Positions 17,078 through 26,819 are shown, counted from the stretch's first letter. The stretch: 64,000 nt of DNA from TK10-74A sp965217625 (GCA_965217625.1 OZ244557.1:2604001-2668000); one strand, 5' to 3'. Notes: generated by a model not told the origin, from the sequence alone. Translations and numbers: made by a program.

Positions 17078-18013
17078 CTACCGGATATTCCGCAGCCGCG
17101 GGTCCATCGCGTCGCGCACGCCGTCGCCGACGAAGTTGAACGACATCACCATCAAGATGATGGCCAGCGCCGGCGCGAGGATGGGCCAGGCGCTGCGGGT
17201 CATGATCGTGATGTAGGCCTTGGCGACCATGCCCCCCCAGGCCGGCGTGGGCGGCTGCACCCCCGCGCCGATGAAGCTCAGCCCCGCCTCGACGAGGATG
17301 ATGCCCGCCGCCGACAGCGACGCCAGCACCAGCACCGGCGCCACCACGTTGGGCAGCATGTGGCGCAGCATGACCCGGCCCGGCCCCGCGCCGATCGCAT
17401 GCGCCGCGTCGATGTAGACCTCCTGCTTGATCTGCAGCACGACGCCGCGCGTCAGCCGCGCGTACCCCGGCGACCAGACGACGCCGATGATGATCATCGT
17501 GTTCTGGATGCTCGGCCCCAGGGCGGCGGTCACCGCCAGGATGAGCACCAGCCCCGGCATCGCCATGAACGCGTCGACGATGCGCATGAGCACCAGCTCG
17601 TCCAGTTTGCCGCCGACGTAGCCCGCCAGCAGGCCCAGCGGCACGCCCATAACGATCGCCACCCCGATCGCGGCCAGGACGATCTGCCAGGCGATGCGGG
17701 CGCCGAAGATCGTCCGGCTGAGGACGTCGCGCCCCTGGCTGTCGGTGCCGGCGACGTGATCCCAGGCCGGCGGTTGGTAGATGCCCTCCAAGGTGAGGTT
17801 CGTCTTCAGCGGGTCCGCGGGGGCGATCACCGGCGCGAACGCCGCCACCAGGCCGAAGCCGACCAGCAGCAGCGCCCCGAGCACCGCCGGGCGGTTCCGC
17901 ATGTAGACGCGCAGGATCGTGCGCGCCTCTCGGTACCAGTGCTGCTCCTGAATCCCCGCGAGCGAGAGGGGCGGCGGTGCGACGCTCTCCGGGGGGGCGG
18001 TGGCGCCGGCCAT
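17078..18013 (-). CDS. ABC transporter permease, DppC/OppC type
   Basis: A 311-residue inner-membrane permease of the peptide/nickel uptake family with about six membrane helices. It has the N-terminal OppC-like segment (YMRNRPAVLGALLL) and the EAA loop contacting the ATPase (DAAHAIGAGPGRVMLRHMLPN, about 195-215). Its start overlaps the stop of the DppB-type gene by one base (TGATG), indicating translational coupling. No ATP-binding subunit gene lies nearby. Confidence 0.9.
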   Translation of the reverse strand: MAGATAPPESVAPPPLSLAGIQEQHWYREARTILRVYMRNRPAVLGALLLVGFGLVAAFAPVIAPADPLKTNLTLEGIYQPPAWDHVAGTDSQGRDVLSRTIFGARIAWQIVLAAIGVAIVMGVPLGLLAGYVGGKLDELVLMRIVDAFMAMPGLVLILAVTAALGPSIQNTMIIIGVVWSPGYARLTRGVVLQIKQEVYIDAAHAIGAGPGRVMLRHMLPNVVAPVLVLASLSAAGIILVEAGLSFIGAGVQPPTPAWGGMVAKAYITIMTRSAWPILAPALAIILMVMSFNFVGDGVRDAMDPRLRNIR

Positions 18014-18966
18014 CAGTCCCTCCCCACACGGATCCGCGGATCGAGCAGCGGATACGAGAGGTCAACGATGAGGTTCACGGCCACGACGCAGACGGCGAAG
18101 AACATCACCACGTTCTGCACGATGTTGAAGTCCTGGCTGTTGACCACGTTTTCGACGAAGAGCCGGCCCATGCCCGGGATGCCGAACACCTGCTCCGTGA
18201 TCACGGCGCCGGTGAAGATCAGCCCCGCCTGGAAGCCGAACACCGTCACGATGGGGATCAGCGCGTTGCGCAGCCCGTGCCGCACCACCACCACCCGCGT
18301 GCGCAGCCCCTTGGCCCGCGCCGTGCGGATGTAGTCATCGTTGAGCACGTTGATCATGGCCGAGCGCGTCTGACGCATGAGCAGCGTCGTAGCCGTGAGC
18401 GCCACCGCCGTCACCGGCATCGCCATGTGCTTGAAGTTCTCGATCGGATCCTCCCAGAAGGGGACGTAACCGATGACCGGCAGCAGATCGAGCTGCAGGC
18501 CGATCAGCAGCACCAACCCGATGCCCGTGATGAACTCCGGGATCGAGTTGCCGACGATCATCAGCGTGCTGCCCGTCACCTCCCGCTTCGAGCCCGGCTT
18601 CAGGGCCGCGAGCACCCCGATCGGGATCGCCACCGCTACCACCACGAGCAGACTCAGGATGCCCAGGTTCAGCGTGGCGGGAATCCGGCGCATGAACGTC
18701 GGCGCGATCGGGAGTTGGTTGATCGTGCTCTCGCCCAGGTCGCCCTGCAGGGCGTTGAAGATCCAACTCGCGTACCGCTCCGGCAACGGCTTGTTCAGCC
18801 CCAGCCGCTCTTTGGTCAGCTCGATCGACTCCGGCGTGGCGTTCATCCCCACGATCCGCGCCGCCGGATCGCCCGGGAGGACGTTCATCAGCAGGAAGGC
18901 CAGGACGCTGATGATCAGCAGAATCACGATCGACGAGAGAATCCGCGTGATGGCGTAGCGAATCAT
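18013..18966 (-). CDS. ABC transporter permease, DppB/OppB type
   Basis: A 317-residue inner-membrane permease that pairs with the DppC-type protein. The hallmark N-terminus (RYAITRILSSIVILLIISV), the periplasmic GDPAARIVG segment and the EAA loop (YIRTARAKGLRTRVVVVRHGLRN) are present. It lies downstream of substrate-binding protein A, separated by 128 bases that include a strong hairpin. Confidence 0.9.
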   Translation of the reverse strand: MIRYAITRILSSIVILLIISVLAFLLMNVLPGDPAARIVGMNATPESIELTKERLGLNKPLPERYASWIFNALQGDLGESTINQLPIAPTFMRRIPATLNLGILSLLVVVAVAIPIGVLAALKPGSKREVTGSTLMIVGNSIPEFITGIGLVLLIGLQLDLLPVIGYVPFWEDPIENFKHMAMPVTAVALTATTLLMRQTRSAMINVLNDDYIRTARAKGLRTRVVVVRHGLRNALIPIVTVFGFQAGLIFTGAVITEQVFGIPGMGRLFVENVVNSQDFNIVQNVVMFFAVCVVAVNLIVDLSYPLLDPRIRVGRD

Positions 18967-19040
18967 GCGCGCGACTCCCGCTCAGAAAGGCTGGACGCCG
19001 CGAGCGCGACGACCAGCGACCCCGGGCCCGGCAAATGATA

Positions 19041-19069
19041 GAGGGGTGCGCGCATCGCGCGCACCCCTC
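19041..19069 (-). terminator. 13-bp perfect hairpin between binding-protein and permease genes
   Basis: GAGGGGTGCGCGC and its exact reverse complement flank a 3-base loop. Read on the minus strand it is followed by TATCATTT, a weak U-tract. It lies just after the stop of the substrate-binding protein gene. Such structures commonly terminate most transcripts or protect the 3-prime end, so binding protein outnumbers permease. Confidence 0.6.
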
Positions 19070-19094
19070 CCTGCGTCAGGCTTCCGGGAGCGGT

Positions 19095-20924
19095 CTAGGT
19101 CTCGAACCAGAGGTACTTGACCCCGTCGCCGACGATCCAGCCGTCGACGTCCCGGAACTCGAATCCCCCGAGGTTCCCTTGCGCCGCCCAACCCGCGTTG
19201 TACTGCGCGATGTGGTAGTTCCAGCCGTTGTCGGTCCAGTTCTGGAACAGCGCGTCGTAGTGCGGGATGCGGTCTTCCTGGCTTGGCCCGATCGCCGACG
19301 CGTTGACCAGCTTGTCGGTCTCCGCCAGCGCCTGCAGGAGGTCGTCGTTCGGGTGCAGCGCCGGGTCCGCCCGGCCGGTGCGCGGGCCATCCTCGGGCGA
19401 GCCGTACTCCCAGTTCATCAGCCCCGCGATGGAGTTGCGCAGCACCGGGTCCGGATCGAAGGGCGACTCCCAGGTGAGCACCGCCATCTGCCAGTCCTCG
19501 GTCGCCAGCAGCCGGTCGATGATCACCGCCTCGGAGTTCTCGACGAACTGGAAGTCGAAGCCGGCCTCCCGCAGCTGGTTGTGCACCGGCTCGGCCATGC
19601 GCCGGTGGAATTCCGTCGCGAAGCTCAGGTAGGTCCCGGTGATGCCGTCGCCGTAGCCAGCCGCGTCCATCAACTGATGCGCCTCGTCCAGGTTCGGCGA
19701 GTCGGCGTAGTAGTCCTTGTCCGGCAGCAGCGCCCAGCTCTCCTGCGAGACCGGCGCACGCGACGCTTTGCCCAGGTTCTCCGTCGCGATCGCGTTGATC
19801 GCCGCCCGGTCGATGCTCAGGTGCGCCGCGCGGCGCAGGCGCGGGTCGCGGAACAGGTTGATCTCCGGCGGCCGATCCGGGTTCAGGTTGAACCAAGTCT
19901 GCTGCCAGGTCTGGGCCGTCCCCGTGAACGCCTGGAACCCGTCCGCGAGCAACTGGTCCTTCACCGCCTGCGTCATCCCGCCGGGCGGACCCGACCAGGA
20001 GACCTCCCCGGAGAGGAACGCGTTCCACTGCGAGTTCGCGTCCGGGATGATCAGCTTCTCCATCCCGTCCACCCAGACGTTGTCGTTGTCCCAGTAGCCG
20101 TCCCAGCGCTCCGCGACCCAGTTCTCGCCCTCGTTGTAGTCGGTCTGGAACATCGGCCCGGCGCCGACCGGATCGGTGATCGTCGTCTCGAAGTGATTCG
20201 GCGAGATCAGCATGCCCGTCCCCGGCGAGGCGAGGAAGTTGACCAGCGTCGGCGCGAACGGCTCCGAGTTGACCATCCGCCAGGACTGATCGTCGACCAC
20301 CTCGCGCGAGATGGACTTGGAGATCCCGGCCTGGGCGCGGTCCTGACCGGCCAAGTCCTCGGTGTTGATCAGGTAGTCCATATTCGCTTGCAGCGCGTGC
20401 GCGTCACACGGCGCGCCGTCCTGGAAGAGCGCGCCCGGCCGCATGTTGAAGATGTAGGTGACATCGTCGGGCAGCTCCCAACTCTCCGCCAACTCCGGCT
20501 CGATCCGGCCCGCCTTGTCGAAGCCCAGCACCGAGTCGTAGAGGTAGATCAGGTAGCCCAGGTGGTCCGCCCCGCTCAGCGAGATGTACGGGTTGAAGCC
20601 GCCGTAGATCGACTCCGACCAGGTCAGCCCAATCTGGCCACCGCGGACCGGCCCGCCGGCTGCGGCGGCGGCCTGCTCCTCCTCGTCCTCATCCATGGCC
20701 TGTTCTTCGGCCTGGGCCTGCTCGTCCTCGTCCATCGCCTGTTCTTCGGCCTGGGCTTCAGCTTGGGCCTCGGCGGCGGCGGGCGCGGCGTCGTCATCGT
20801 CGTCGTCGCCGCCACAGCCGACCAAGGCCAGCCCGGCGGCGCCGACACCCGCCTTGGCGCTCGCGCCCAGCAGCGTGCGGCGCGAAATCCGATGGCGTCG
20901 TGCGTTCGTCCAGTAGTTAGTCAT
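19095..20924 (-). CDS. ABC transporter substrate-binding lipoprotein A (peptide/nickel family)
   Basis: A 609-residue extracytoplasmic solute-binding protein, family 5. The N-terminus carries a twin-arginine export motif (SRRTLLGASA, 14-23) and a lipobox ending LVGC at about residue 37, so it should be exported folded and lipid-anchored. An Asp-rich tract and repeated Gln/Glu/Ala linker (copies of QAEEQAMDEDE) precede the binding domain. Close paralogue of the next gene upstream. Ligand unknown (oligopeptide, glycan or opine-like compound). Confidence 0.9.
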   Translation of the reverse strand: MTNYWTNARRHRISRRTLLGASAKAGVGAAGLALVGCGGDDDDDDAAPAAAEAQAEAQAEEQAMDEDEQAQAEEQAMDEDEEEQAAAAAGGPVRGGQIGLTWSESIYGGFNPYISLSGADHLGYLIYLYDSVLGFDKAGRIEPELAESWELPDDVTYIFNMRPGALFQDGAPCDAHALQANMDYLINTEDLAGQDRAQAGISKSISREVVDDQSWRMVNSEPFAPTLVNFLASPGTGMLISPNHFETTITDPVGAGPMFQTDYNEGENWVAERWDGYWDNDNVWVDGMEKLIIPDANSQWNAFLSGEVSWSGPPGGMTQAVKDQLLADGFQAFTGTAQTWQQTWFNLNPDRPPEINLFRDPRLRRAAHLSIDRAAINAIATENLGKASRAPVSQESWALLPDKDYYADSPNLDEAHQLMDAAGYGDGITGTYLSFATEFHRRMAEPVHNQLREAGFDFQFVENSEAVIIDRLLATEDWQMAVLTWESPFDPDPVLRNSIAGLMNWEYGSPEDGPRTGRADPALHPNDDLLQALAETDKLVNASAIGPSQEDRIPHYDALFQNWTDNGWNYHIAQYNAGWAAQGNLGGFEFRDVDGWIVGDGVKYLWFET

Positions 20925-21157
20925 TCGAGGCCTCCTTCGCCAACGCGGACGCCTGCCGAAGTGTTCGGCGGGTCGCGCGCGCTCACGATGTGTGATGCAG
21001 GATGCTAAAGAAACGCGAAGCTGTCAATAGATGGTGGAGAACCGGGCCGGACGGGGCGCCAATCGCCCCGGACGACAGCGGGCGTTGCGGTTCGGCGTGG
21101 GCGCCGCGCCGCGCGAGGGTCTCGCGTCCCCGCGGCCGTCCGGCCCCTGGGACCGCT
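20925..21157. other. intergenic leader between the two binding-protein genes
   Basis: 233 bases with no gene. A small perfect palindrome GCCGAA-GTG-TTCGGC at 20955-20969 lies about 30 bases before the start of binding protein A and could be an operator or leader hairpin. The reason for two separately spaced binding proteins may be independent regulation. Confidence 0.3.
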
Positions 21158-22966
21158 CTATGTGTCGAACCAGAGGTACTTGACCCCGTCGCCGACGATC
21201 CAGCCGTCCACGTCCCGGAACTCGAACCCCCGCATGTTGCCCTGCCCCGCCCAGCCCGCGCTGTACTGCGCGATGTGGTGGTTCCAGCCGTTGTCGGTCC
21301 AATTCTGGAACAGCGCGTCGTAGTGCGGGATGCGGTCTGCCTGGCTCGGTCCCACCGCGGCCGCCTCCACCAGTTTGCGGGTCTCCTCCAGCGCCTGCAG
21401 CACCTCGTCGTCGGGGTGCAGCTCCGGGTCGGCCCGCCCGGCGGCGGCGCCGTACTGCCAGCTCATCGCGGCCGAGATGGAATTGCGCAGCACCGGATCG
21501 GGATCGAAGGGGGACTCCCACGTCAGGACGGCCATCTGCCATTCCTCGGTCCCCAGCATCCACTCGATGATCACCGCCTCCGAGTTCTCCAGGAACTCCA
21601 GGTCGAAGCCGGCCTCGCGCAGCTGACTGTGCACCGGCTCGGCCATGCGCCGGTGGAACTCCGTCGCGAAGCTCAGGTACACGCCAGGGACGCCGTCGGC
21701 GTAGCCCGCCGCGTCGCGCAGCTGATACGCCTCCGCCAAGTTGGGCGCGTCGGCGTAGTAGTCCTTGTCGGGCAGCAGCGCCCAGCTCTCCTGCGACACC
21801 GGCCCGCGCGACGCCTTGCCCAGGTTCTCCGTCGCGATCTCGTTGATCGCCGCCCGGTCGATGCTCAGGTGCACCGCCCGCCGCAGGCGCGGATCGCGGA
21901 ACAGGTTGATCTCCGGCGCGCGACTCGGGTCCAGGTTGAACCACGTCTGTTGCCACGTCTGGGCGGTCCCCGTCAGCGCCTGGAAGCCATCGGCGATCAG
22001 ATCTTCCTGCCCCCGCTTGGTCATCCCGCCGGGCGGGGCGGCCCACGCGACCTCGCCGGAGAGGAACGCGTTCCACTGCGTGTTCGCCTCCTGGAAGATC
22101 AATGTCTCGACCTCGTCCACCCACACGTTGGCGTTGTCCCAGTAGCCGTCCCAGCGCTCCGCGGTCCAGTTCTCGCCCTCGTGGTAGTCGGTCTGGCGCA
22201 CCGGTCCCGCGCCGACGGGATCGTCGATCGCCGTCTCGAAGTGCGCCGGCGAGATCAGCATGCCCGTGCCCGGCGACGAGAAGAAGTTCACCAGCGTGGG
22301 CGCGAACGGCTCCGAGTTGACCATCCGCCAGGAGCGATCGTCGACCACCTCGCGCGTGATGGCCTTCGAGACCCCCGCCCGCGCCGTGCTCAGCCCCGCG
22401 ATGTCCGGCGTCGCGATCACGTAGTCCATGTTCGCCTGCACGGCGTGCGCATCCACCGGCGCCCCGTCCTGGAAGATCGCCCCCGGCCGCATGTTGAAGA
22501 CGTAGGTGACGTTGTCGGGCAGCTCCCAGCTCTCCGCCAGCTCCGGCGTGATCCGCCCGGTCGTGTCGAAACCCAGCACCGAGTCGTAGAGGTAGCCCAG
22601 ATACCCCAGGTGGTCCGACCCACTGATCGCGATGTACGGGTTGAAGCCGCCCGAGATCGACTGTGCCCAGGTCAGCGTGAGCTTGCCGCCCCGCTCGGGC
22701 CCGTCGAGCCTCGTGACGATGACCTCGTCTTCCGGCTCGTCGGCCAGCGCCTCATCGCCGGCCGCCGCCTGCTCCGCCTCCTCCTCCGCATCGATCACGG
22801 CCGCCGTCACGACGGTATCGTCGTCGTCGCCGCAGCCCAGCAGCGCCAGCCCGGCCGCGCCCACCCCCGCCCGCGCGCTGGCGGCCAGCATCGAGCGCCG
22901 CGAGACCCGCTGGCGGCGGAGGTGGCTCCAATGGTTGCGGTCGTTCGTCACGGGCCGTGCTCCCAT
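21158..22966 (-). CDS. ABC transporter substrate-binding lipoprotein B (peptide/nickel family)
   Basis: A 602-residue paralogue of binding protein A with the same twin-arginine signal (SRRSMLAASA) and lipobox LLGC. ATG22966 is preferred because GGGAGG stands 7 bases upstream; an earlier in-frame start adds 24 unlikely residues. Long blocks match paralogue A, such as WALLPDKDYYAD and LSFATEFHRRMAEPVH, with differences in the likely ligand pocket (LEFLENSEAVIIEW against FQFVENSEAVIIDR). It probably feeds the same permease pair with another ligand. Confidence 0.9.
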   Translation of the reverse strand: MGARPVTNDRNHWSHLRRQRVSRRSMLAASARAGVGAAGLALLGCGDDDDTVVTAAVIDAEEEAEQAAAGDEALADEPEDEVIVTRLDGPERGGKLTLTWAQSISGGFNPYIAISGSDHLGYLGYLYDSVLGFDTTGRITPELAESWELPDNVTYVFNMRPGAIFQDGAPVDAHAVQANMDYVIATPDIAGLSTARAGVSKAITREVVDDRSWRMVNSEPFAPTLVNFFSSPGTGMLISPAHFETAIDDPVGAGPVRQTDYHEGENWTAERWDGYWDNANVWVDEVETLIFQEANTQWNAFLSGEVAWAAPPGGMTKRGQEDLIADGFQALTGTAQTWQQTWFNLDPSRAPEINLFRDPRLRRAVHLSIDRAAINEIATENLGKASRGPVSQESWALLPDKDYYADAPNLAEAYQLRDAAGYADGVPGVYLSFATEFHRRMAEPVHSQLREAGFDLEFLENSEAVIIEWMLGTEEWQMAVLTWESPFDPDPVLRNSISAAMSWQYGAAAGRADPELHPDDEVLQALEETRKLVEAAAVGPSQADRIPHYDALFQNWTDNGWNHHIAQYSAGWAGQGNMRGFEFRDVDGWIVGDGVKYLWFDT

Positions 22967-23180
22967 GCAGCGGCCTCCCGCCGCTCCGGGATCATTGGCT
23001 GATGCGGCGAATATCGCCACGCCCGCCCCGGATGTCAAGCCAACGACGTCCCCGCGCCCCGGCGCGCGCTCTCCCCACCTTACCTATTGGGCCTCATCCC
23101 CGGGACTCGGAACACGAGCCCGAGCGCCTCGCGAAGTCATCGACCCGCAGCGGCCCGTCGAGACGCGGGCCGTTGTCGCG

Positions 23181-24644
23181 CTAGTTGCGCCGCTGCCAAG
23201 CGTCGACGCTGGACTCGATCGCCTCACGCAGCCACGTGTCGAAGCGCTGCTCAACGTTCTGTGTTGATGTGGTGAACCCGAACGGATGAGGCGCGCATTC
23301 CGTGTCGAACTCTTCGACATCCTCGTCGATGTCCGTTGACTTCGCAGACTGCCCGGTGAGCGTCAGGAAGACCGCCCCGGACATGATCCCCGGTACTCGT
23401 CCCCGGTGGTGCAAGCTCAGGACGATAGACGCATTCGGCAGGCCGGCGATCTGGAGCCTTAGGCTGACCCACCGCCGGGGCTTCGACAGGTCTGCGAAGT
23501 AGTCGTGCTGCTTGGCGCACTGAACGATCTGGTACTTCCAGTAGTGCTCGTCGTCCTCACTGCCGCGGCGAACGGTTGCTCGGAGGTCAACATCGACTTT
23601 CTGAAACGCCCGTCGCAACTCCGCCGCAACGCTCCCGAAGACTTGCTCTGCTTGGAGGACCAGATCGTCGCTCACCGACACGATCGCATCTTCCTCGCGA
23701 GTGAGGCGCCGGGCCACCTGCGCTGCAGCGGACTCACTGACGCGTACCAGGCCCTCCCCTCTGACAGTCCGGACGGCTCTGATCGCCTCTGTGAGATCGG
23801 ACACCTGGATGTCGGCAAACAAGTCGACCAAGGGTCGCAGGTCGCCGTCGTCCGCTGACGCCAGGGCGTCCAGGTACTGCTCCCGATGATCAGTGTCCCG
23901 GATCACGAGGGGGAGGAAGTTGTCCTTCACGAACACGATGGTTGCCAGCGCCCGGGCGACTCTCCCATTCCCGTCTTGGAAGGGATGGATCTGCGTGAAA
24001 CGATGGTGCAGCCAGGCGGACTCGATCTCCGTGGGGACTCCCGCCTGGTCGTGTTCGGCCCGCCATTTCACAAGCGAATCAATCTCGTCCTGCACGAAGT
24101 CTGGCGGGCAATACTGGTGCAGGAGTCCATCCGGTCGCAACGGATTGTTCGACTGTGCCTTCCACACCCCGTGCTCCAGTCGAATCTGGACCCGGCTCCC
24201 GAACTGGTCGACGGCATCGGTTGTCTCCTGCCGTCGAGTCAGGACACCATGCAACTCCTTCATGTAGCCGGCGGTGAGGGGCCTCTCACTCTTGACGAAG
24301 TCGAAGACGTACTCCAACGCGGCGCGCTGGTCCTCAATGAGTTCTTGCGCTCTGGTCGTCAACTTCCCGTGGGCACGCAACTCGCCGGCGCGAGTGAGAC
24401 CAATATCGATCAGCGATTCGGTTACGCCCCTGTCGACCGTGTAGAGCCTCTCGATTATGCCGGTCTCGATCGCCCACAGCGTGTGGAGCTTCTCTTCGAA
24501 CCGCTCGAGCTTTGCCGGCTCGCTAAGAACTGACTTCTCAGCGAGCCATTCATCGCGCACGCGCAGAAGGTCAGGCCGGGATAGATCTTGCCAATCTTCC
24601 GGCAAGTCTTCGATGCGCTGCCATGCGTGTGCGAGTTCAACCAC
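23181..24644 (-). CDS. Fic-domain AMP-transferase family protein
   Basis: A 487-residue protein with an intact Fic motif HPFQDGNGR at 220-228, the active site for transferring AMP (or a related group) from a nucleotide to a target protein hydroxyl. An N-terminal helix around IETGIIERLY (59-68) may be the inhibitory helix of class II Fic proteins, but it does not strictly match S/T-xxx-E-G/N. The C-terminal half from about 300 has no clear assignment. Codon usage looks less GC-extreme than its neighbours, hinting at transfer. GTG24644 is the furthest start and is uncertain. No antitoxin gene is adjacent. Confidence 0.85.
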   Translation of the reverse strand: MVELAHAWQRIEDLPEDWQDLSRPDLLRVRDEWLAEKSVLSEPAKLERFEEKLHTLWAIETGIIERLYTVDRGVTESLIDIGLTRAGELRAHGKLTTRAQELIEDQRAALEYVFDFVKSERPLTAGYMKELHGVLTRRQETTDAVDQFGSRVQIRLEHGVWKAQSNNPLRPDGLLHQYCPPDFVQDEIDSLVKWRAEHDQAGVPTEIESAWLHHRFTQIHPFQDGNGRVARALATIVFVKDNFLPLVIRDTDHREQYLDALASADDGDLRPLVDLFADIQVSDLTEAIRAVRTVRGEGLVRVSESAAAQVARRLTREEDAIVSVSDDLVLQAEQVFGSVAAELRRAFQKVDVDLRATVRRGSEDDEHYWKYQIVQCAKQHDYFADLSKPRRWVSLRLQIAGLPNASIVLSLHHRGRVPGIMSGAVFLTLTGQSAKSTDIDEDVEEFDTECAPHPFGFTTSTQNVEQRFDTWLREAIESSVDAWQRRN

Positions 24645-24723
24645 GGGTGGAACGGCTCCCTGCGCGAGTCAATCGGCCTCAGGACAATCTAGCAGCGGAA
24701 CCGGCTTCCGAATGGCCACCGCA

Positions 24724-25896
24724 TCACCCCACGGCGTCGCCGAAGGCCCGACGCGGGAACAGCTCCCGCGGCGACCTCGCCAGCGCGTCCTGGTCCAGAT
24801 CGATCCCGAGCCCCGGCCGATCCGAGAGCGTGATGTGACTGTCCACCACCTCGAACGGCGGATCGGCGACCTCCCGGCCCCACGGCTCCAGGTTCAGGAA
24901 GTACTCCGTGATGATGAAGTTCGGCATCGTCGCGGCGGCCTGTAGCGTCGCGGCGAGCCCCACCGTCGTGCTGTTGTAGTTGTGCGGCGCGACGGCCACG
25001 AAGTAGACCTCGGCCATCGCCGCGATCTCCTTCAACTCCATGATGCCCCCCACGTTGCACACGTCCGGGTTGATGATGTCGGCCGCCCCGCGCTCGAAGA
25101 CCTCGCGGAACTCGAACTTCGTGTAGAGTTCCTCGCCCGTCACGACCGGCAGGTCGATCTCGGCGCGGGCGTCGGCCAGCGCGTCGATGTTCTCGGCCAG
25201 CACCGGCTCCTCGAACCAGTACGGCCGGAACTCCTCGACCCGGCGTGCGATCCGCACCGCGTGCATCGGCGCCAGCCGGCGATGGATCTCAAGCAGGATG
25301 TCCACGTCCGGGCCGACCGCGTCGCGCACGACCCCCACCCGCGCGATGGTCTCGTCCTCCTGCTCCCGCGTGATGAACGACCGCCAGGGGCCGGGCACCG
25401 GGTCGAACTTCAGCGCCGTGAAGCCCCGCGCCACGACCGCCCGCGCCCGCGCCGCCAGCTCCTCATGGCTCGTCGTGCGGGCCCAGCCGTTCGCGTACAC
25501 CCGCAGCCGCTTGCGCACCGCCCCGCCCAGCAGCTCGTACACCGGCACGCCCGCCCGCTTGCCGGCCAGGTCCCACAACGCCTGCTCGATCCCGCTCACC
25601 GCCGAGTAGTAGTCCATCGCGCCGCGCCGCGCCGCGAAATCGTTGTAGGCGGCGTCGGTGAACGGCTTGATGCGGCGCGCGTCCCACCCCACGACGTAGC
25701 GCTCCAACTGCTGCAGGTGCGCCTCGATCTGGATGTCGCGGTCGGCCTGCGTGTAGCACTCGCCCCAGCCGTGCCGCCCGTCCTCGGTCTCCAGCCGCAC
25801 GAAGAGCAGGTTCTTGGCGGCGGTGTAGATGTCCGGGATCGCCGCCGGATCGACATCGGGCTTGACGAGGAAGCTGCGGAAATCGGTGATGCGCAC
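24724..25896 (-). CDS. enolase-superfamily dehydratase (mandelate racemase/galactonate dehydratase-like)
   Basis: A 390-residue enzyme expected to dehydrate or racemise a sugar acid through a metal-stabilised enolate. The capping domain is residues 1-120. Barrel motifs include LKFDPVPGPW, the ligand segment DILLEIHRRL, WFEEPV, VTGEELY, PDVCNVGGI and the late VAPHN, an arrangement resembling mannonate or galactonate dehydratases. GTG25896 sits 5 bases after AGGAGGG. It is divergent from an SDR gene, a frequent partner in sugar-acid catabolism. Confidence 0.88.
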   Translation of the reverse strand: MRITDFRSFLVKPDVDPAAIPDIYTAAKNLLFVRLETEDGRHGWGECYTQADRDIQIEAHLQQLERYVVGWDARRIKPFTDAAYNDFAARRGAMDYYSAVSGIEQALWDLAGKRAGVPVYELLGGAVRKRLRVYANGWARTTSHEELAARARAVVARGFTALKFDPVPGPWRSFITREQEDETIARVGVVRDAVGPDVDILLEIHRRLAPMHAVRIARRVEEFRPYWFEEPVLAENIDALADARAEIDLPVVTGEELYTKFEFREVFERGAADIINPDVCNVGGIMELKEIAAMAEVYFVAVAPHNYNSTTVGLAATLQAAATMPNFIITEYFLNLEPWGREVADPPFEVVDSHITLSDRPGLGIDLDQDALARSPRELFPRRAFGDAVG

Positions 25897-26025
25897 GGGG
25901 CCCTCCTGGCTGGCGATTGGGTGCGGTCGGCGGCCTCGGCAATCGTAGGCCACGATGCCCCCCGGTTCCCCCAAGCCCCCCGACCCCCCACAATTGGCCG
26001 ACCACCACCGCGAACGGAGAGCCCC

Positions 26026-26808
26026 ATGTCCGAATCCCTACAGAACCGCATCGCCCTCATCACCGGCGGCGGCACCGGCATCGGCCGCGCCACCGCCGAG
26101 ATGATGGCCGCCCAGGGTGCGACCGTCGTCGTCGCCGGGCGCCGCCAGGCCCCCCTCGACGAGGCCGTCGCCGCCATCGCCGCGGCGGGCGGACCCCCGG
26201 CCTCGACCTTCACCGCCGACCTCGCCGACCCCGACTCGGCCGCGCAGCTCGCCCACGACGTGCTGGCGCGCCACGGCCGCTGCGACATCGTCGTCAACAA
26301 CGCCGGCTTTTCCTCGAAGGTCCGCAACCCCCGCTACATCAGCGCCGAGGAGTGGCGCGCCGTCATGGACGTCAACACCACGGGCCCCCTCGTCCTGACG
26401 CGCGAGCTGCTTCCCGGCATGATCGGGCGCGGCTACGGCGACGTCGTGCTCGTCTCCTCGATGGCCGGCCTGCGCCCCGGCATCATGCCCGGCGTCGCCT
26501 ACTCCGCCGCCAAGACCGCCGCCAAGATCTACATGGACGTGCTGCGCGAGGAGGTCCGCGGCCACGGCATCCGCTGCACGACCGTCTACCCCGGCGAGGT
26601 CGACACGCCGATCCTCGACAACCGCCCCCTGCCCCCGGGCCCGGCCGAGCGCGCCACGATGATGCAGTCCGAGGACATCGCCGAGACCATCCTGCTTGCC
26701 TGCACGCTGCCGCGCCGCGCCACCATCCTCGACCTCACCATCGGCGCCACCCAGCCCCGCGACTTCACCGCCGACAACGCCGCCTCCCGCGAGAAGCGCA
26801 CCGCTTAG
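26026..26808 (+). CDS. short-chain dehydrogenase/reductase
   Basis: A 260-residue classical SDR. It has the cofactor motif TGGGTGIG (14-21), NNAG, catalytic Ser in VSSMAG and catalytic YxxxK in YSAAKTAAK. ATG26026 is preceded by GGAGAG; the larger open frame upstream is antisense to the dehydratase gene. The divergent neighbour is a sugar-acid dehydratase-like gene, so a sugar or sugar-acid substrate is plausible but unproven. Confidence 0.9.
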   Translation: MSESLQNRIALITGGGTGIGRATAEMMAAQGATVVVAGRRQAPLDEAVAAIAAAGGPPASTFTADLADPDSAAQLAHDVLARHGRCDIVVNNAGFSSKVRNPRYISAEEWRAVMDVNTTGPLVLTRELLPGMIGRGYGDVVLVSSMAGLRPGIMPGVAYSAAKTAAKIYMDVLREEVRGHGIRCTTVYPGEVDTPILDNRPLPPGPAERATMMQSEDIAETILLACTLPRRATILDLTIGATQPRDFTADNAASREKRTA

Positions 26809-26819
26809 GTCGGCTCGGG

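Noticed and set aside
23039..23180. Possible tRNA or small RNA in the gap before the Fic gene
   Set aside because: No cloverleaf, T-loop motif or convincing conserved RNA fold could be made from this sequence by eye.
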